The position numbers and the translations under genes are program-made. The notes under the pieces were generated by a model. That model had not been told where the DNA came from, ran no database searches, and saw only the letters and a list, made by a program, of their open reading frames with translations. Shown in pieces: positions 1 to 11,800 of a DNA stretch of 64,000 nt; within the stretch, counting starts at the first letter, position 1; the number at the start of each line of letters is the position of its first letter. The DNA is from Pseudisothecium myosuroides (lineage: Eukaryota; Streptophyta; Bryopsida; Hypnales; Lembophyllaceae): positions 4,464,001 through 4,528,000 of the forward strand of contig OX637293.1 in the NCBI GenBank assembly GCA_951799445.1, read 5' to 3'.

Positions 1-1315
1 GCCACTCACGCAAGACCGGGCCCGTGGAGGAATCTACAGCTCAAGGATGGTGTTCTGAGGTGAATCCCATGCCAGGAATCCAACGGCAAAATCGGTTCGC
101 CAAGATTCCTCCACTTGCAGAAGATTCCCGCACCGTCGCTAATTCAAGGAGATGTCCAGTTTAAATCTCCATTGACCAATCGTGCCAGGTACGGAAACAC
201 ACCCGCACGTCTTTCATGCGACTCCTTGAGAGGTCACGTGAAAAATCCCGGCATCTTCCGACTTGCAGAAGAACCTTTTTCCGGGTGGTCAACCCTTCTA
301 ACCTCCAACGGGAATTTCATGGAAATTATCCAGGTTACAATAAAATCTCACTAAAAATTGGACTAGCTTGTTTTATATTAATAATGCGCTCCGTGAAGTT
401 TCACGACATTCCGATAGCGGCAAGTACTCGAACCGGCGAAATTCCTCGGGAATTAACCACATGGCGGGGTCCCCGCCACGTTGACCGGCATTCTGGGACC
501 ATACGATGGCGAAACAAAGTCAACCAAAAGTCCTTCCCAACTCTCTCGCACCTACCGGAGACCCTAGGCTATTCACATTTCTCAAAATAGGAGACCCCCA
601 AGATCTAGGATTTTACCACGATTTGGTTGTAAAACTAAATTAGCCTACGATGGATTTTTGGCCTCGGTCCGGGGGTAGAAGGGTCTTGGACGAAACACGG
701 CGTTCTGGATCCAACGGCGCAATCCGTTCAGCGATTGGAGCTAATCTCCAAAAGTTAGGATGTTGGTCCAGCATAGATGGTAGAAGTAGAAATTTAGGAT
801 GTAGGATGAAAATCTTTGAGGATGAGGATGAAAATCCCCGTTGATAAGGTTACCTTAGAACTCTAGAGGGAGGGGTGAGCCCTTGAAAACCTATATAAGG
901 GCCCCATTTCTCTCTTTAGAACACCCCCAATTCTTGTTTTGGGTCCGTGGGTTCAAGTTATTTTGGATATTTTGGCGTTTGAAGCCAAAAACCTCTATGG
1001 TGTTTTCGGAGCACTTTTGGCTCCATTGTTGCTTATTTTCAAGCTTTGAAGGTCCTTGGGGGTCCTTCTACCTTGCTTTGTGTACTCTTTTGTGAAGTTT
1101 TTGGTACCTTGTTGTAAGTGGAGAGCCTCTCTCTCCCTCTTGTACGTGTTGTGATCTAACTTTTGAAGTTAAGAGTCTTTTTTTTGTATCTTGCACTAAT
1201 CCTAAAGTCACCCCCACCGTACCTTGGCGATGCCGCTTTGGGGGGCCTTTAGCGTGTGAGCTTTGTGTTGCCACGTGGTCTAACTTGTGTGTTTTCCTCT
1301 TTGTGTTTTTCCTTA
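1..1315. other. Non-coding DNA, possible U3/promoter part of an LTR element
   Basis: No credible protein is visible. The ORFs here are short and unlike any family I know. A TATA-like site lies near 892, followed by T-rich transcribed-looking sequence and then the tandem-repeat block. This order (promoter, leader with repeats, then a small ATG exon near 2949) would fit an LTR-retrotransposon 5' end. No second LTR, primer-binding site or polymerase is visible, so this is only a suggestion. Confidence 0.25.
891..899 (+). promoter_or_regulatory. TATA-box-like site
   Basis: The site reads CTATATAAG. A C-rich tract and a pyrimidine-rich stretch follow within 40 bases, as expected around a plant transcription start. 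No gene can be assigned to it with confidence. Confidence 0.3.
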
Positions 1316-1695
1316 CACCCTCTTCTAATATTCTCCTTGTTGAGTGGACCCCCCTTTGGGACGGTGAAGCTTTGAACCTCCTTGTACATGCTTTGCTAAA
1401 GTTTCTTCCAAACCCTCTTCTAATCTTCTCCTTGTTGAGTGGACCCCCCTCCGGGACGGCGAAGCTTTGGACCTCCTTGTACATGTTTTGCTAAGTTTTC
1501 TTCCAAACCCTCTTCTAATCTTCTACTTGTTGAGTGGACCCCCCTCCGAGACGGCGAAGCTTTGACCCTGTGTGTGTATTTTCTTTAAAGGTTTAGTTTT
1601 TCCCTCTTCTAAAGTCTCTCTCCTTGTGTGGACCCTCCTGGAAAACGGCGAAGCTTTGAACTAGTGACAAAGTAGAAGTCCTAAAGCGTGTGTTA
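1316..1695. repeat. Tandem repeat, 95-bp unit, about 4 copies
   Basis: The phrase ACCCTCTTCTAAT recurs at 1317, 1412 and 1507, an exact 95-bp spacing, with a more diverged fourth copy near 1602. Each unit also carries TTGAGTGGACCCCCCT or a close variant and a GACGGCGAAGCTTTG box. The first two units extend through CTCCTTGTACATG. The apparent ORFs on both strands across this block result from the repetition and are not counted as genes. Confidence 0.85.
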
Positions 1696-1795
1696 AAAGT
1701 GTAGACGACGGAGCTTTGAACCCCCGGGATGTCAAGAAGTCCTAAAGTTGGTGTTAAAACCAATTTAACGGCGAAGCTTTGCACCTACCCCGTGT
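1674..1795. repeat. Tandem repeat, about 61-bp unit, 2 copies
   Basis: AGAAGTCCTAAAG starts at 1674 and again at 1735. Both copies continue with GTGTTAAAA and end in a GAAGCTTTG-type box (GGAGCTTTGAAC, then GCGAAGCTTTGCAC). That box is shared with the preceding 95-bp array, so the two arrays probably have a common origin. Confidence 0.7.
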
Positions 1796-1968
1796 TTAGT
1801 TCCAAAGTCTAGTTTCCAAGACCTTTGTGGAAACCTCCAGAATTTAGCTTCCAAGATATGTAGGTTCCTTTGCATTTGTCTAGGGTAGTGTCTTCCAAAG
1901 TTTTATTTAGTTTAGTTGTTTCCAAGGTCTTAGTAAGTTTAGTACCCCCGAAGTTTTATCCCCCCCTT

Positions 1969-2100
1969 GCCTTAGCAAAAATCCAGTCTTAAAATAGCCT
2001 TAGCAAAAATCCAGTCTTAAAATAGCCTTAACAAAAAATCCAGTCTTAGATAGCCTTAGCAAAAAATCCAGTCTTTTTAGCCTAGCCGGAAATCCAATTT
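1969..2100. repeat. Tandem repeat, 28-bp unit, 5 copies
   Basis: GCCTTAGCAAAAATCCAGTC or a close variant starts at 1969, 1997, 2025, 2053 and 2080, with spacings of 28, 28, 28 and 27. The last copy is degenerate. Confidence 0.85.
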
Positions 2101-2109
2101 TTATACAGC

Positions 2110-2180
2110 CAGCAACATCGGGACCAGCATACAGCAGCAACATCAAGACCAGCATGCAGCAGCAACATCAGGAGCCAGCG
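2110..2180. repeat. Tandem repeat, 25-bp unit, 3 copies
   Basis: AGCAACATC recurs at 2111, 2136 and 2161, followed by GACCAGCAT in the first two. A short run of CCAG/GCCAG repeats and a GGCAGG run follow at about 2237-2273. Confidence 0.75.
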
Positions 2181-2948
2181 AAAAAAAAAACATATTAATA
2201 AAAAAATTAATTAATTAAATTAATTTTTGACCAGCCCCCAGCCAGCCAGCCAGTCGGGAGGCAGGTAGGCAGGCTCGGTGGTCCAGCACCCGGCCAGATC
2301 GGTCGCCCTTTTTTTTTAACTCAATTTTTGATCTTTTGGTTTCTGGTTTTTGGGTTCTCTCAAACTAAAACAAAAATCAAAACTAAAACACAACAAAGAT
2401 GTGGGTCTAACCTAGTACTAGCTAGGGAAGGAGTAGGATTAGGGTCTAAACCAAAAAGGGAAAGGGGAGAAAAGAGCGGAGCACCACCGTACCTGCACAC
2501 AAAATTGTTTCCTCTCACCACTCACACCTACACACAATGGAAGGAAATTAGGGAGGAGGATGTATTATAGGAGTGGAAAGGAGAGAGACGATAAATAGTG
2601 CCTAGCTAGGAGATTAGGTAGGAAATCTAGAAGAACTCCTTGCAACCGTTGGGAGGAGGATTAGGATGACACAAAGCAAAGTTGCGTAAGAGGGTAGGAG
2701 GCTCATTTAAACTTCACGAAGTTTGAGACTAGAAGCGTAAGACCACCATCACCACGGTTGGTGGAATAGTTCAAGAGTAGAAGGAAGAGGAGGAGAGAAA
2801 GAAAAAGAGAAGGAAATGGGGGGAAAGGGTTAGAACATCATACGTGTAACCTTTTCTTTTCTACAAATTAAGCCGTGGGCCTTGAAAAAAATAAAATAAA
2901 TAAAAACCGTAACACAAAAATAAAAGAAGACAATCACGAGTGACCACC

Positions 2949-3011
2949 ATGGAGCACGAGGACGCGCATGTGGACGGGGATGACGTCATTTCCGACACTA
3001 GCAGTAACAAG
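2949..3011 (+). CDS. Possible first coding exon, unknown protein
   Basis: A 21-codon open stretch starts at an ATG in strong context (ACCACCATGG) and ends exactly at an AAG/GTGGGT splice-donor-like site. The peptide is acidic (MEHEDAHVDGDDVISDTSSN, then K). Its base composition is richer in G and C than the surrounding A-rich DNA. I see no second exon downstream, and 3050-4320 would have to be intron. It may be the start of an LTR-element gag gene or a lost gene; function unknown. Confidence 0.25.
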
Positions 3012-3049
3012 GTGGGTCATTAAACTAATCCTAGTCGTTTCTCCCTAAT

Positions 3050-4320
3050 TAGCATTTGTTTTCCTAATCAGCCCTTAGAGCGTGATTAGCATCCGAGATT
3101 AGTGTAAATTAGAAGTTTAGATTCAAAAGTTGATAGATTAGGAATAGAGGTTTCCGAAAACATCTTATAATTAAGATTTGACCGTAAACTGACCGCGTTA
3201 GGCTAAGTTAAGCGGTAGGGGGTAGAACGGAGGAATTTTAATTAAAAGTGAACCACAAGAAACAATGGACGGAAATTAGGATTAGATTAGAAGGAGAATT
3301 TAGGATAAAAATTAAAGATCAATTAACAGTTAAAAACCTAGAATTAAATTAAGATTTTAATTAGGGAAGTTAAAATTCAAAAGTCGAAAGTTGGAGTTAA
3401 CTTTGGGAAGTAAAAAGTAGAGTAGGAAATAGAAGTCAAAAGTAGAATCCACTTAGGAAGTAGATTGTTGAGTTAGGAATAGAGTTAAAATTAGAAGTCA
3501 AAACCCTAGAGTTAAAAGTTGGAATTAAATTTAGGAGGGTAACATTTAGAGTTAATCCAGGATTAAAACGGTAGGATTAAATTTGGAAGTAGAAGTCAAA
3601 AGTCAAAAGTCAAAAGTTTTAGATTAGATTTAAAGGTTAAATTTTAGAGTCAATTGGGGAGTAAAAGGTTAGAGTCAAAAGCTAAAAGTAGAAGTTAAAA
3701 CTTAGAGGTAGAAGTTAAATTTTAGAGTTAGTTGGAAGTAGAAAAATCTAGAGTCAAAGTGAAAACGTAGAGTCAAACCTAGAGGTTAAAATTGGGAATT
3801 AATTTTAGAAGTAAAAATTTAGAGTTGAAAGTCAAAAACCCAGAGTTAAATTAGGAATAAAAATCTACAGTAGAAAGTGAAAAGTTAGAGTTAACTTTAG
3901 AGGGTAAATCTTAGAGTAGTTTAGAAATAAGAACATAGAATTAAAAGTGAAACTTAGAATTACCCTAGAAGGTTAAGACTTGGAAGTTAGGAGTTGGAGT
4001 TGATTTAGAAGTAAAAGCCTAGAGTTAAAAGTCAAAACCGTAGAGTTAAATTTAGAAGGGATAAATTTAGAATAGAATAGAGGAGTAAAAACTTAGAGTT
4101 AAAAGTTAAACCTAGAGTTAAATTCCGAGGATAAATTTCAAAGTTAAATTAGGAGTAAAAATCTAGAGTCAAAAGTCAAAACATAGAATAGAAGTCGGTA
4201 GTTAATACTTAAAGCCAGGTTAAAAGGGTAAAAGTCTAGAGTTTCATTGAGAGGTTGAAAATTAGAGTAAAAGTTGGACGTTAGAATTAGTCTTTAGAAG
4301 TAGAACTTCTAGGTGGAGTC
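3050..4320. repeat. Purine-rich low-complexity tract
   Basis: About 1.27 kb is made of short, irregular variations on TAGAGTTAAAAGTCAAAA and TTAGAAGTAAAA. The + strand is strikingly purine-rich. No fixed period is visible, so it looks like a decayed minisatellite rather than a recent array. It carries no sizeable ORF. Confidence 0.6.
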
Positions 4321-4713
4321 TGAAAAAACCCACGATAGTCTTAGAGGTTCATGGAAGGAACATAGGGGTTCCCCTTTTTACGTAGTTAGGGACGTTAGAA
4401 ATGACGCCAACTACCCAGTCTACCCTCGACATAGGATAGATAGTTAGGGAGTTAGAATTTCACCATCACTCTGAACATCGCAGTTAACTTGTGAGTTACT
4501 ACATGCATTACTAATTATTCGCTGCCATCCACGACCCTTAGGAAACGTTAGCAAAAAAGATCCATTGCTTGGAAGGCACAGTGGACCGCGCTCACAACAC
4601 CCCCATATATTAAAAAAGTGGATAAAGGCATAGAACCTGGTCGGTGTTCGCTCTATTACCAAGGGTGGATAATCTAGCGCCCACAGGGAGTGACTTGAAT
4701 CCTAAATCCACAT
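4321..4713. other. Intergenic, nothing recognised
   Basis: Only a short minus-strand ORF (72 codons, 4444-4662) is present. It resembles no family I know and has no gene-like context. Confidence 0.4.
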
Positions 4714-5227
4714 CACTTCAAAATGACTATAGAATGATGTGCCACGTGGCAGTCCACCAAAATGGCTTAAAATGACTAGAAAATGACTTCGAAATGACGT
4801 TTGACATAGACGTCCACGTCAAATTTGTAAGGAATATGTCGTGACTTTAGAATGACTCCCAAATGACTTTTAACGAGGACGCCTATATTAGATGTAAAAG
4901 GGGTCTACTGTGACTCCAGCATGACTACAAAAATGACTGGCCATGTAGATGTCCATGTAGGATCCAAGGTTTGGCACTTTCCACATGTCAGTCTAGAAAC
5001 CATTTCTTTAACCTCTCTCTCTCTTTATCACATGAACAAAAATCGTTAGTCACCTACTTCTACATCTAAGACTAATCTTTGTCAGTGATAATAAAAACTA
5101 CAATCTTATATAAAAGACTTGTCCACTATGAATCCATGGCCTTTAGTCATATTGCAGTCAAATGTGTCCGGAATGACTATACAGCAGTTGTATTTTGTAG
5201 TTTTAAATGTAGTCATTTTTTGTAGTG
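4714..5227. mobile_element. Non-autonomous CACTA-like element
   Basis: The left end reads CACTTCAAAATGACTA. The right end, read on the minus strand, is CACTACAAAAAATGACTA. Several ATGACT-type subterminal motifs cluster within 250 bp of the left end and 70 bp of the right, which is typical of transposase-binding repeats in CACTA (En/Spm) elements. The 3-bp flanks are CAT and AAT, so a target duplication is only approximate. No ORF is present. Confidence 0.6.
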
Positions 5228-5395
5228 AATGTTATAGTGTTAACACCACATAGCACCTAAAAATGGACCAAGCTTCAAATTTGACCCCTATTTTTGAAGG
5301 AAAATTCAATAGGGAGGATACCCAAAATGGTGCACATTACAAGGACAAGTGTAAAGTAAAGTTGGGGACCATTTTGAGTAGTAAGCAACTTTATT

Positions 5396-5510
5396 CACTA
5401 CAAGAGAAAGGGGTGTTTTAAGTGAGCTTTTAAGTATAGTCCTAGACATAAGATTTTAAGTAATGACCTTTAAGGAGATTTTTAGCAAAATATTACTTAA
5501 AACACATGTT
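5396..5510. repeat. CACTA-type terminal repeat, inverted copy at 44.5 kb
   Basis: The segment begins CACTACAAGAGAAAGG and runs about 115 bp to AAAACACATG. A closely similar copy lies in the opposite orientation at about 44540-44673. It is either one end of a CACTA element or a dispersed MITE. An 87-bp direct repeat of ACATGTTATTATA at 5503 and 5590 follows it. Confidence 0.55.
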
Positions 5511-5877
5511 ATTATAATACTATGAAGGTGGCAATCTTACAAGTGGTCGATTTGGGCAACCTTTCTGTTGTTTTAACTTCTTCTCTATGACATGTTATTA
5601 TACTACTAGTGCCATTTCTTCATGTGCATCAAATGGATTTTGGCATCACCTACATGACACTTTTAGCACCCTACACCTTGCATCTTTGAATTTTTTTAAC
5701 TAACTAATTCACAATACATCCAAAAATTATGAAACCACTTGCATTTTGATTTATAATCCTTCACCAATGTGCAAGAATTGTTGTTCATTTTCTAGAGCAT
5801 ATTGCTTATGCCATAGGGCTTATTCCTTACAATTTTAGGTGTAGTTACCTTCAATGTTACAAATTTTTTTGCTCTTA

Positions 5878-6285
5878 GAGCATCCCTACAATTGCTCTAA
5901 ATGTGGCACAAACTCAACCAGTCACCGTGCAAGGCCAATTTAATTGCCCCATGGCACATGCAGTAAGGCTCAAAACTTACTAGACCACGGTCAAATTTGA
6001 CAAGTATATGGGCAAATGGAGAGCCTTGCTTGTTGCTTGCTATGGGCTACTTTTGTCCTCATTTGCAAATTTCGAGGTACTTTTTCAATGTTCAAAGCCT
6101 CTGTCATGTCAGTATTGATGAGATGATGCAAGGTGGCGCTATGGGGTTGTGCATGCCCGGTTCCCCGTGTTCCTAGCCTATATTGCCATAAGGCACATGC
6201 AGGACACACGAGCCGGGTTCAATCAATTGCCACACCAAGTGTGGGTTTAGCACCCCTTCTCCTCGTCTCAGCTGTGGGGATGCCC
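5878..6285. mobile_element. PIF/Harbinger (Tourist-like) MITE with TTA duplication
   Basis: The ends are GAGCATCCCTAC and, inverted, GGGCATCCCCAC. Both flanks are TTA (5875-5877 and 6286-6288), matching the TWA target preference of PIF/Harbinger. The interior has no transposase. Confidence 0.65.
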
Positions 6286-6299
6286 TTAAGGTAAAAGCA

Positions 6300-7458
6300 C
6301 TAATAGTCGATCATTTAAGCAATTTGGAGCAGATTGTGCTCAGTAATAGGTGGTGGAAATTTTTTCCTATGTAGGATGATAAGGAATATGGAGATTGCAA
6401 ATTCTTTTCAATTGAATTTTTAAAATTGAATTTATAGCAAATTTTGGGAACCAAAAAGTGTATTTCACTAGTAGTCACTATCAAGAGTCTTCCAATTCTG
6501 ATCATTCAAGAACTATGTTTGTGCTCCTTGCTTCATACTTTCTTGCTCACTACTTTCTGGAAATAGTCCCAACTTTGAAATATTCCAAGCTTCCGTTGGA
6601 TATCTCTTTTAGCCTTGGTTGGAAATACAACACCCCTACAAGTTGGGTGTTGGGTGTGGTTGACTATTGGTCCTTCTACCTTAACCCTTAAACGTCGAGG
6701 AGGACGTTTTGTGGCCGATAATCTCTTGTGTAGGACAGAAGTGCAACTATTCATCTTTCAAATTTTGTGTGGAAAGGAAAGATCATGAGTAGTAGTTTGA
6801 CCTCCAGTGAGCACTTTTGATTTTTTCAAAGACAATGATGTCATCCGATGCCAAAAGGGATGATTTCCACGGTCACCAACCCGACGTTCAAGGGTTTCAG
6901 TTAGTGTTAACAAAAATCAAGGGTGGACTGTATGTTCAGTTTGTAATTAGTGACGATAATAGGTGTGCATACCTCAGCACAGGACATTCGTGGAAGATGC
7001 CAAAGATTCGCGGCTATCACCACAATCATTCCACGGCGTATGTTCGTATGTTCCTGGAAACCACGATCGAGATCTACCAGAAGCACACAAATCTTCCCAC
7101 AACACTCCCAAATCTACCACCAGTTCATAAATCTTGGGTGGCACGCCTCGCCTTTGTTTCTTAAGCCTGGACTCTGCCGTCTCTACGACAGAACACACCC
7201 CACTCCGAGGTTGCGGAGCCCGCCCGCTCCGGTGATTGCAACGGCGACGGCGTGAGAGCCGTGAGCGCTTCGCTTAATTAGGTTTGCAAAGTCGAAAACA
7301 ATAACGCCGGAATAATCTCAATGCGAAAGTACACATTGTCAAGTGATTTGGGAATGCGGTGGCGAGTTCAGTTCTGAGTGCTGCCAAAACTCCTGCATAA
7401 GTTTCGATCTTGTAGACTGGAATAGCTTGCTTCAAAATTTGCAGCCAATTTTGTTGCC
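6300..7458. other. Intergenic region, no recognised gene
   Basis: A 115-codon plus-strand ORF (6817-7164) and overlapping shadows are present, but none resembles a known family. From about 6830 the composition becomes less AT-rich, as expected near the promoter region of the genes that follow. Confidence 0.35.
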
Positions 7459-7550
7459 ATGGTGCTTATTTGCACACCTGCGCTCCGCTCCTCTTCCCTT
7501 CTGCTCGGCCAGCTTTACAGATCCTTCGTGGCAAGCCCTGCTCTTTCGAG
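7459..7550 (+). CDS. Possible first exon with organelle-targeting-like peptide
   Basis: An ATG in good context (GCCATGG) opens a 31-residue peptide with Arg, Ser and Leu but no acidic residues (MVLICTPALRSSSLLLGQLY and so on). It stops at a TCGAG/GTATTG donor-like site. This resembles a mitochondrial or plastid presequence exon. No matching second exon is seen before the capping enzyme gene, so it may be a relic, an upstream ORF or part of an alternative leader. Confidence 0.25.
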
Positions 7551-7804
7551 GTATTGTACACTTTTCTTTGCTTCTCAACTCCTTGATTTGCAAAGCCCTA
7601 ACCGGGAAACGACTGGGCTCTGTTCTCAGTGACTCATGTGCTGCTAGGGTTTCGAATGGAATTTTCGATGGTCATGTAGAATTGATCAGGTTTTAAGTTC
7701 GTTCAGTCGTACTTTCAGAGAGTGCGGAGACAGTGTGTGTAGAACCGGAACGGCATATATAATAGCTACTTGAAACCCTAGCCAGGGAGCTTCAATGGGT
7801 CGAC

Positions 7805-8105
7805 GTGATCTCCATACTTTGAGTTAGGAGACCTATTATAGCTCATTTGGAGCGCATTTTCGGGAGCTTTCCAACAAGATATCACTCACATGATTTGACC
7901 TAGAAATGAGCCAAAAAAGAAAAAAAGAAAAAATGGAAAATGATTCGCGTGATTCTGTTTAGTCTGCTGCCATATTTTCTGCGTTCCTTTGATTGCTTGC
8001 TGTGATCTCAGTACTTTGAGCTACAGGACTTACTATTGCTCTTCGGAAGTGCATTTTCTGTAGTTTATCAACAAAATATCACTCAAAACATTTGGTTGAA
8101 ATTGA
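7805..8105. repeat. Diverged direct repeats upstream of the capping enzyme
   Basis: Two stretches about 196 bp apart (7805-7910 and 8001-8105) share GTGATCTC, GTACTTTGAG/ATACTTTGAG, the AGGA-CTTACTAT or AGGAGACCTATTAT motif, GTGCATTTTC or GCGCATTTTC, and AAATATCACTC or AAGATATCACTC in the same order. They lie in the leader or promoter of the downstream gene. A TATA-like ATATATAATA is at about 7756 and AAACCCTAG telo-box motifs are near 7771 and 8411, which are common near plant housekeeping promoters. Confidence 0.5.
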
Positions 8106-8804
8106 GGTTTTGAGTGTAACCATTCAGTACTTCATCTATATTTTTCCTGGGCGTTCTATACCCGCCGTTCCGGTTGAATCTCAACCTGTCACGTTTCTCC
8201 CTCTCTGCGCGCAGTCCTAGAAGGACAGTTTAGTTTTTTGCTTTCCGTTTGTAGGCCTTACGTGTTGCTCTGGACTCTAGGCTCTAGAAGAGTCTAAATT
8301 CTTCAGCATACGATTTTAGGTTGCTGGATTGGTGATTACTGCTTCGGATTTCTGTGTGCAGTGACGGTAGCGTTTTTTGATTTTTTTGTGGAAGGTTATA
8401 AGCTATCAGTAAACCCTAGGAGGTCGTTCTGATCTTGACATAGTAGAGTTGCGGCCTTATAAATAACTATTTGACTGCTTTCTACAAGCATCAGATGTTC
8501 TCAGATTGGAATTACTTGCCAAGGTATGAGAGGGTATTTTTATGTGCGGAAAAGGTTTTGCAAGCTAGCCTATATCATAAATCGTGCTGCATAAGTTTCT
8601 TTTACACGACATCAAGACGGTATATTTGGCTTGTATGCTTTTTACAATATTGAGTTGCGCGAAAAATCCTGACCGTCAGTGTATTGTTTGGTGTGCAGAT
8701 TCGTTGCTTGCAGTGAGGGAATTATATTGGTTTTAGCAGGACGGTAGTAAAGAGTTTATCCGATTTTGGATTTTAGAGAGCAATCTAACAGACGTGCGAG
8801 GAGA

Positions 8805-11800
8805 ATGGGTGATCGGGCGGCTACAGCCATGGCATCTGATGGGGAGGTTTTCATGAGCTCGGTCGATATGATGAAAGCGGTGGGGTTTAAGCCTTGACAA
8901 TCAGTGATGAAAGCTGTAATGTAGCCCTAATTCAGAATGTATGCCCAAGTTTTATTGTCTCAAGTAAAATTTACTGTTGTGAGGTTCAGGAACGAGAGGA
9001 GAGGAAGCTCCGAATGAAGCGCCTGCGGGAATCAGAAGGGGAAAGAGCTGGAAAAGTTGCTAAGATTTTCAACGAGCCTCCGAAACCTGTGGACAGATTG
9101 CGTAACGTGGGTCCATTACCTGAAGGTAACTTGCGCGTTCTTGTCAAATCCAATCAGATGTTGGCAGAAGGAAGATTAATTCTCGTTGGTGCACATATAT
9201 GAGCAATTTTCTGTGCAATACGGCTATGTATAGGTTTGACAACTGGGGTAGCGAGGTGATTAATGTTCAAACTGGCAATGGCGATGAACAAAGAGGCTTG
9301 AAATCTTTTGATAAATTCTTGTCATTTTAGGTTGGCTGGATTGTCCTGGTGCGGGAGAGCCCATTGCAAACTTGATACCATCCAAAGTGCCTCTTGGGGA
9401 GAATTTCAATGAGTTGTTAGATCCGGGAAGGAGATATTCGCGGCGACATGTTGTTCGGCATCAGCAGGCTCTTGGGCGTAAGGTTGGGCCGTCTTAATTT
9501 GAGTCCCTCAATGTTTTAAAGATTCTGTACTGTTAAGGTGTATATATTTTCCTAGGGTTGGTGTCCTAACATCCTACTTTGGTATTAATGTAGGAAGTAT
9601 GTGTAGGGATATGGGCGGTGTAATTCAGTTCATCAAGCCGTGATTTCGTTCTTTTTTATATAATGACAAGAAACTTGGCTGCAGATCGGACTAGTTATCG
9701 ACTTAACCAACACATCTCGTTACTACAACTCGAACGAGTGGACGAATGATGGAGTAAAGTATGTGAAGGTAACACAATTCGACCCTTGGTGGTATTGCTA
9801 ACTGTTTCTCAATTACTATGCCACCAGATCCTAAAGTCTCGTCAGTGCTCTTGCAGGTGGCTTGCCGGGGGCGTAATGAGGTTCCAGATCCTGAGTCAGT
9901 GAATACATTTGTATTTGAGGTAATGAAGGCATGCTACCCTGCTCTTGAAATGTCTGGTTCGTTTGTTTATTCTAGCTTACATAGAGTTTTGTCACTTCTA
10001 GGATTTTGCTCACGATTAGCCACCTCTGTCCTCATTGTTACTCATCAGCTGTGTTGGTGACTGGTATAGGTGATGCGATTCTTCGCGAATCTGCATGCCA
10101 AAGGTGATAATGGTGCAAATAAGTACATACTGGTGCACTGTACTCACGGACACAACCGTACGGGTTTCATGATTGTTCATTACCTTATGCGCACACAATG
10201 CAGCAGCGTTGAGCAGGTTTGTCTTGCATTTATTACTCCTCTGTGGTCAATATCTGGTCTCTACGCTTGTTTTTCTTGAATCCACTAGAGGTTTCTTATT
10301 CATGTCAATGCTAATTTCTCGACGCAAGCTTTGCTGATATGCTAACCGTTTGGGTAGCAACATAGACATTAGGACACGGGGTTTAAAGCAGGGACTGTTC
10401 TTTGTGCCAAACGGAGCGGCGAGATATTGGTGGAGCTGATCATTTTTTTATGGATAAGACTTTGCTCAAAACTGTATCCAGCCCTGTGCTGTGTGCTCTA
10501 TGTTCTTATCAGATTTTCTCTGCCACAGGCAATTCGTATGTTTGCCAAAGCAAGACCTCCTGGCATATACAAGCAACACTATATCGAGGATCTCTACAAG
10601 TTTTATCATGAGCCAAAACCACAGAACTTAGTCTGTCCATCGACTCCAGAATGGAAAAGACCTGAGACTCCCGATCTGAACTGTATTGCTACAACTGATC
10701 AAGATGAAGACGACGAAGACGATTTTATGGCTGCTCTTCAGGTGAGAATATATTTAATATTCAGTTAAGAAGCTTGCTGAACTGCTGCTTTTCTTGGCGT
10801 AACGAAGTGTGAAGTTTCTGATGTGATTTCTGTATAATTGCAACAAGCATTAATCCTGTCCATTTGTGAATATATCCTCGTTGTTATACCTATTAAAATT
10901 GATTTAGTCTTTCAAAGAGATTGTTGACCTTTAAATGTAGTTCGCACGCAATCTGTCTTTCATCTGAAGCAGTCTCCTCTTCATTTCGGTTCCTGATTCT
11001 CATATATGGTATTTCTTACGTTCAAAGTCAGCTCTACTAATAGTTTGCGAATGTTTGACTGTTTTCTTTTAGAATGTTAGTTATGTTGTATTTACGTTGT
11101 GAACTTATGTCGTGGGTGTGGTGTCAGTTCAACAAGGAGGACGAACCGGCTGCTCCCATTGCTGCCATGACAAATGATGATGTTCTGGGAGATGTTATAC
11201 CAGATGAGCAGCAGCGGGAAATGCAGAATTGGTGTTATCGGGCCGTTGGTGTGGTGAGTCCTCTGAACCTTGATACTCAGCTTCAGGAGCTTGTAACGAA
11301 GTTAATATACTGTGAAACCCCAAAGGCTCGGAGTAGTTGCAGATGAATACTGGAATGTCTTTGCACAATGATATTCTTTTTATTTTTTATTTTGATATAA
11401 ACGTCCTTTCTCTCTATAATGTCTCACTTCCTTATTAATATGAACGAAGATTAGAAGGCAATTCACTCAGGGCAGTACGTCGGACAGCGTTTAGGAGAAG
11501 GCTAGGTTTGGGTTTGCTTATGCATGAAAATTGAATCGAATTGGCATGCCAGTGTAGCGGTCCTTTACCCAGGTCTGGTCCTGCCTTTTTCTCTAACACT
11601 TTGTTGAGAGTCGTTGACTTGATACCTGTCTATGTTTCATGTGTTTTCGTCAGACTCCTCCGCATGGATACGGGATGAACTTGCGCTTTCCAGGATCTCA
11701 GCCGGTATCATTGGACAGGTGTGCTTCTTTTAATACTGTTTGAGTGAAGATTATGCAAATTGGAAGCAGCTGTTGGATTTGTACCTTACGTGGATCCTAG

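Noticed and set aside
1068..1784. Open frames on both strands, up to 138 codons
   Set aside because: They follow the 95-bp and 61-bp tandem units and have no independent coding signal.
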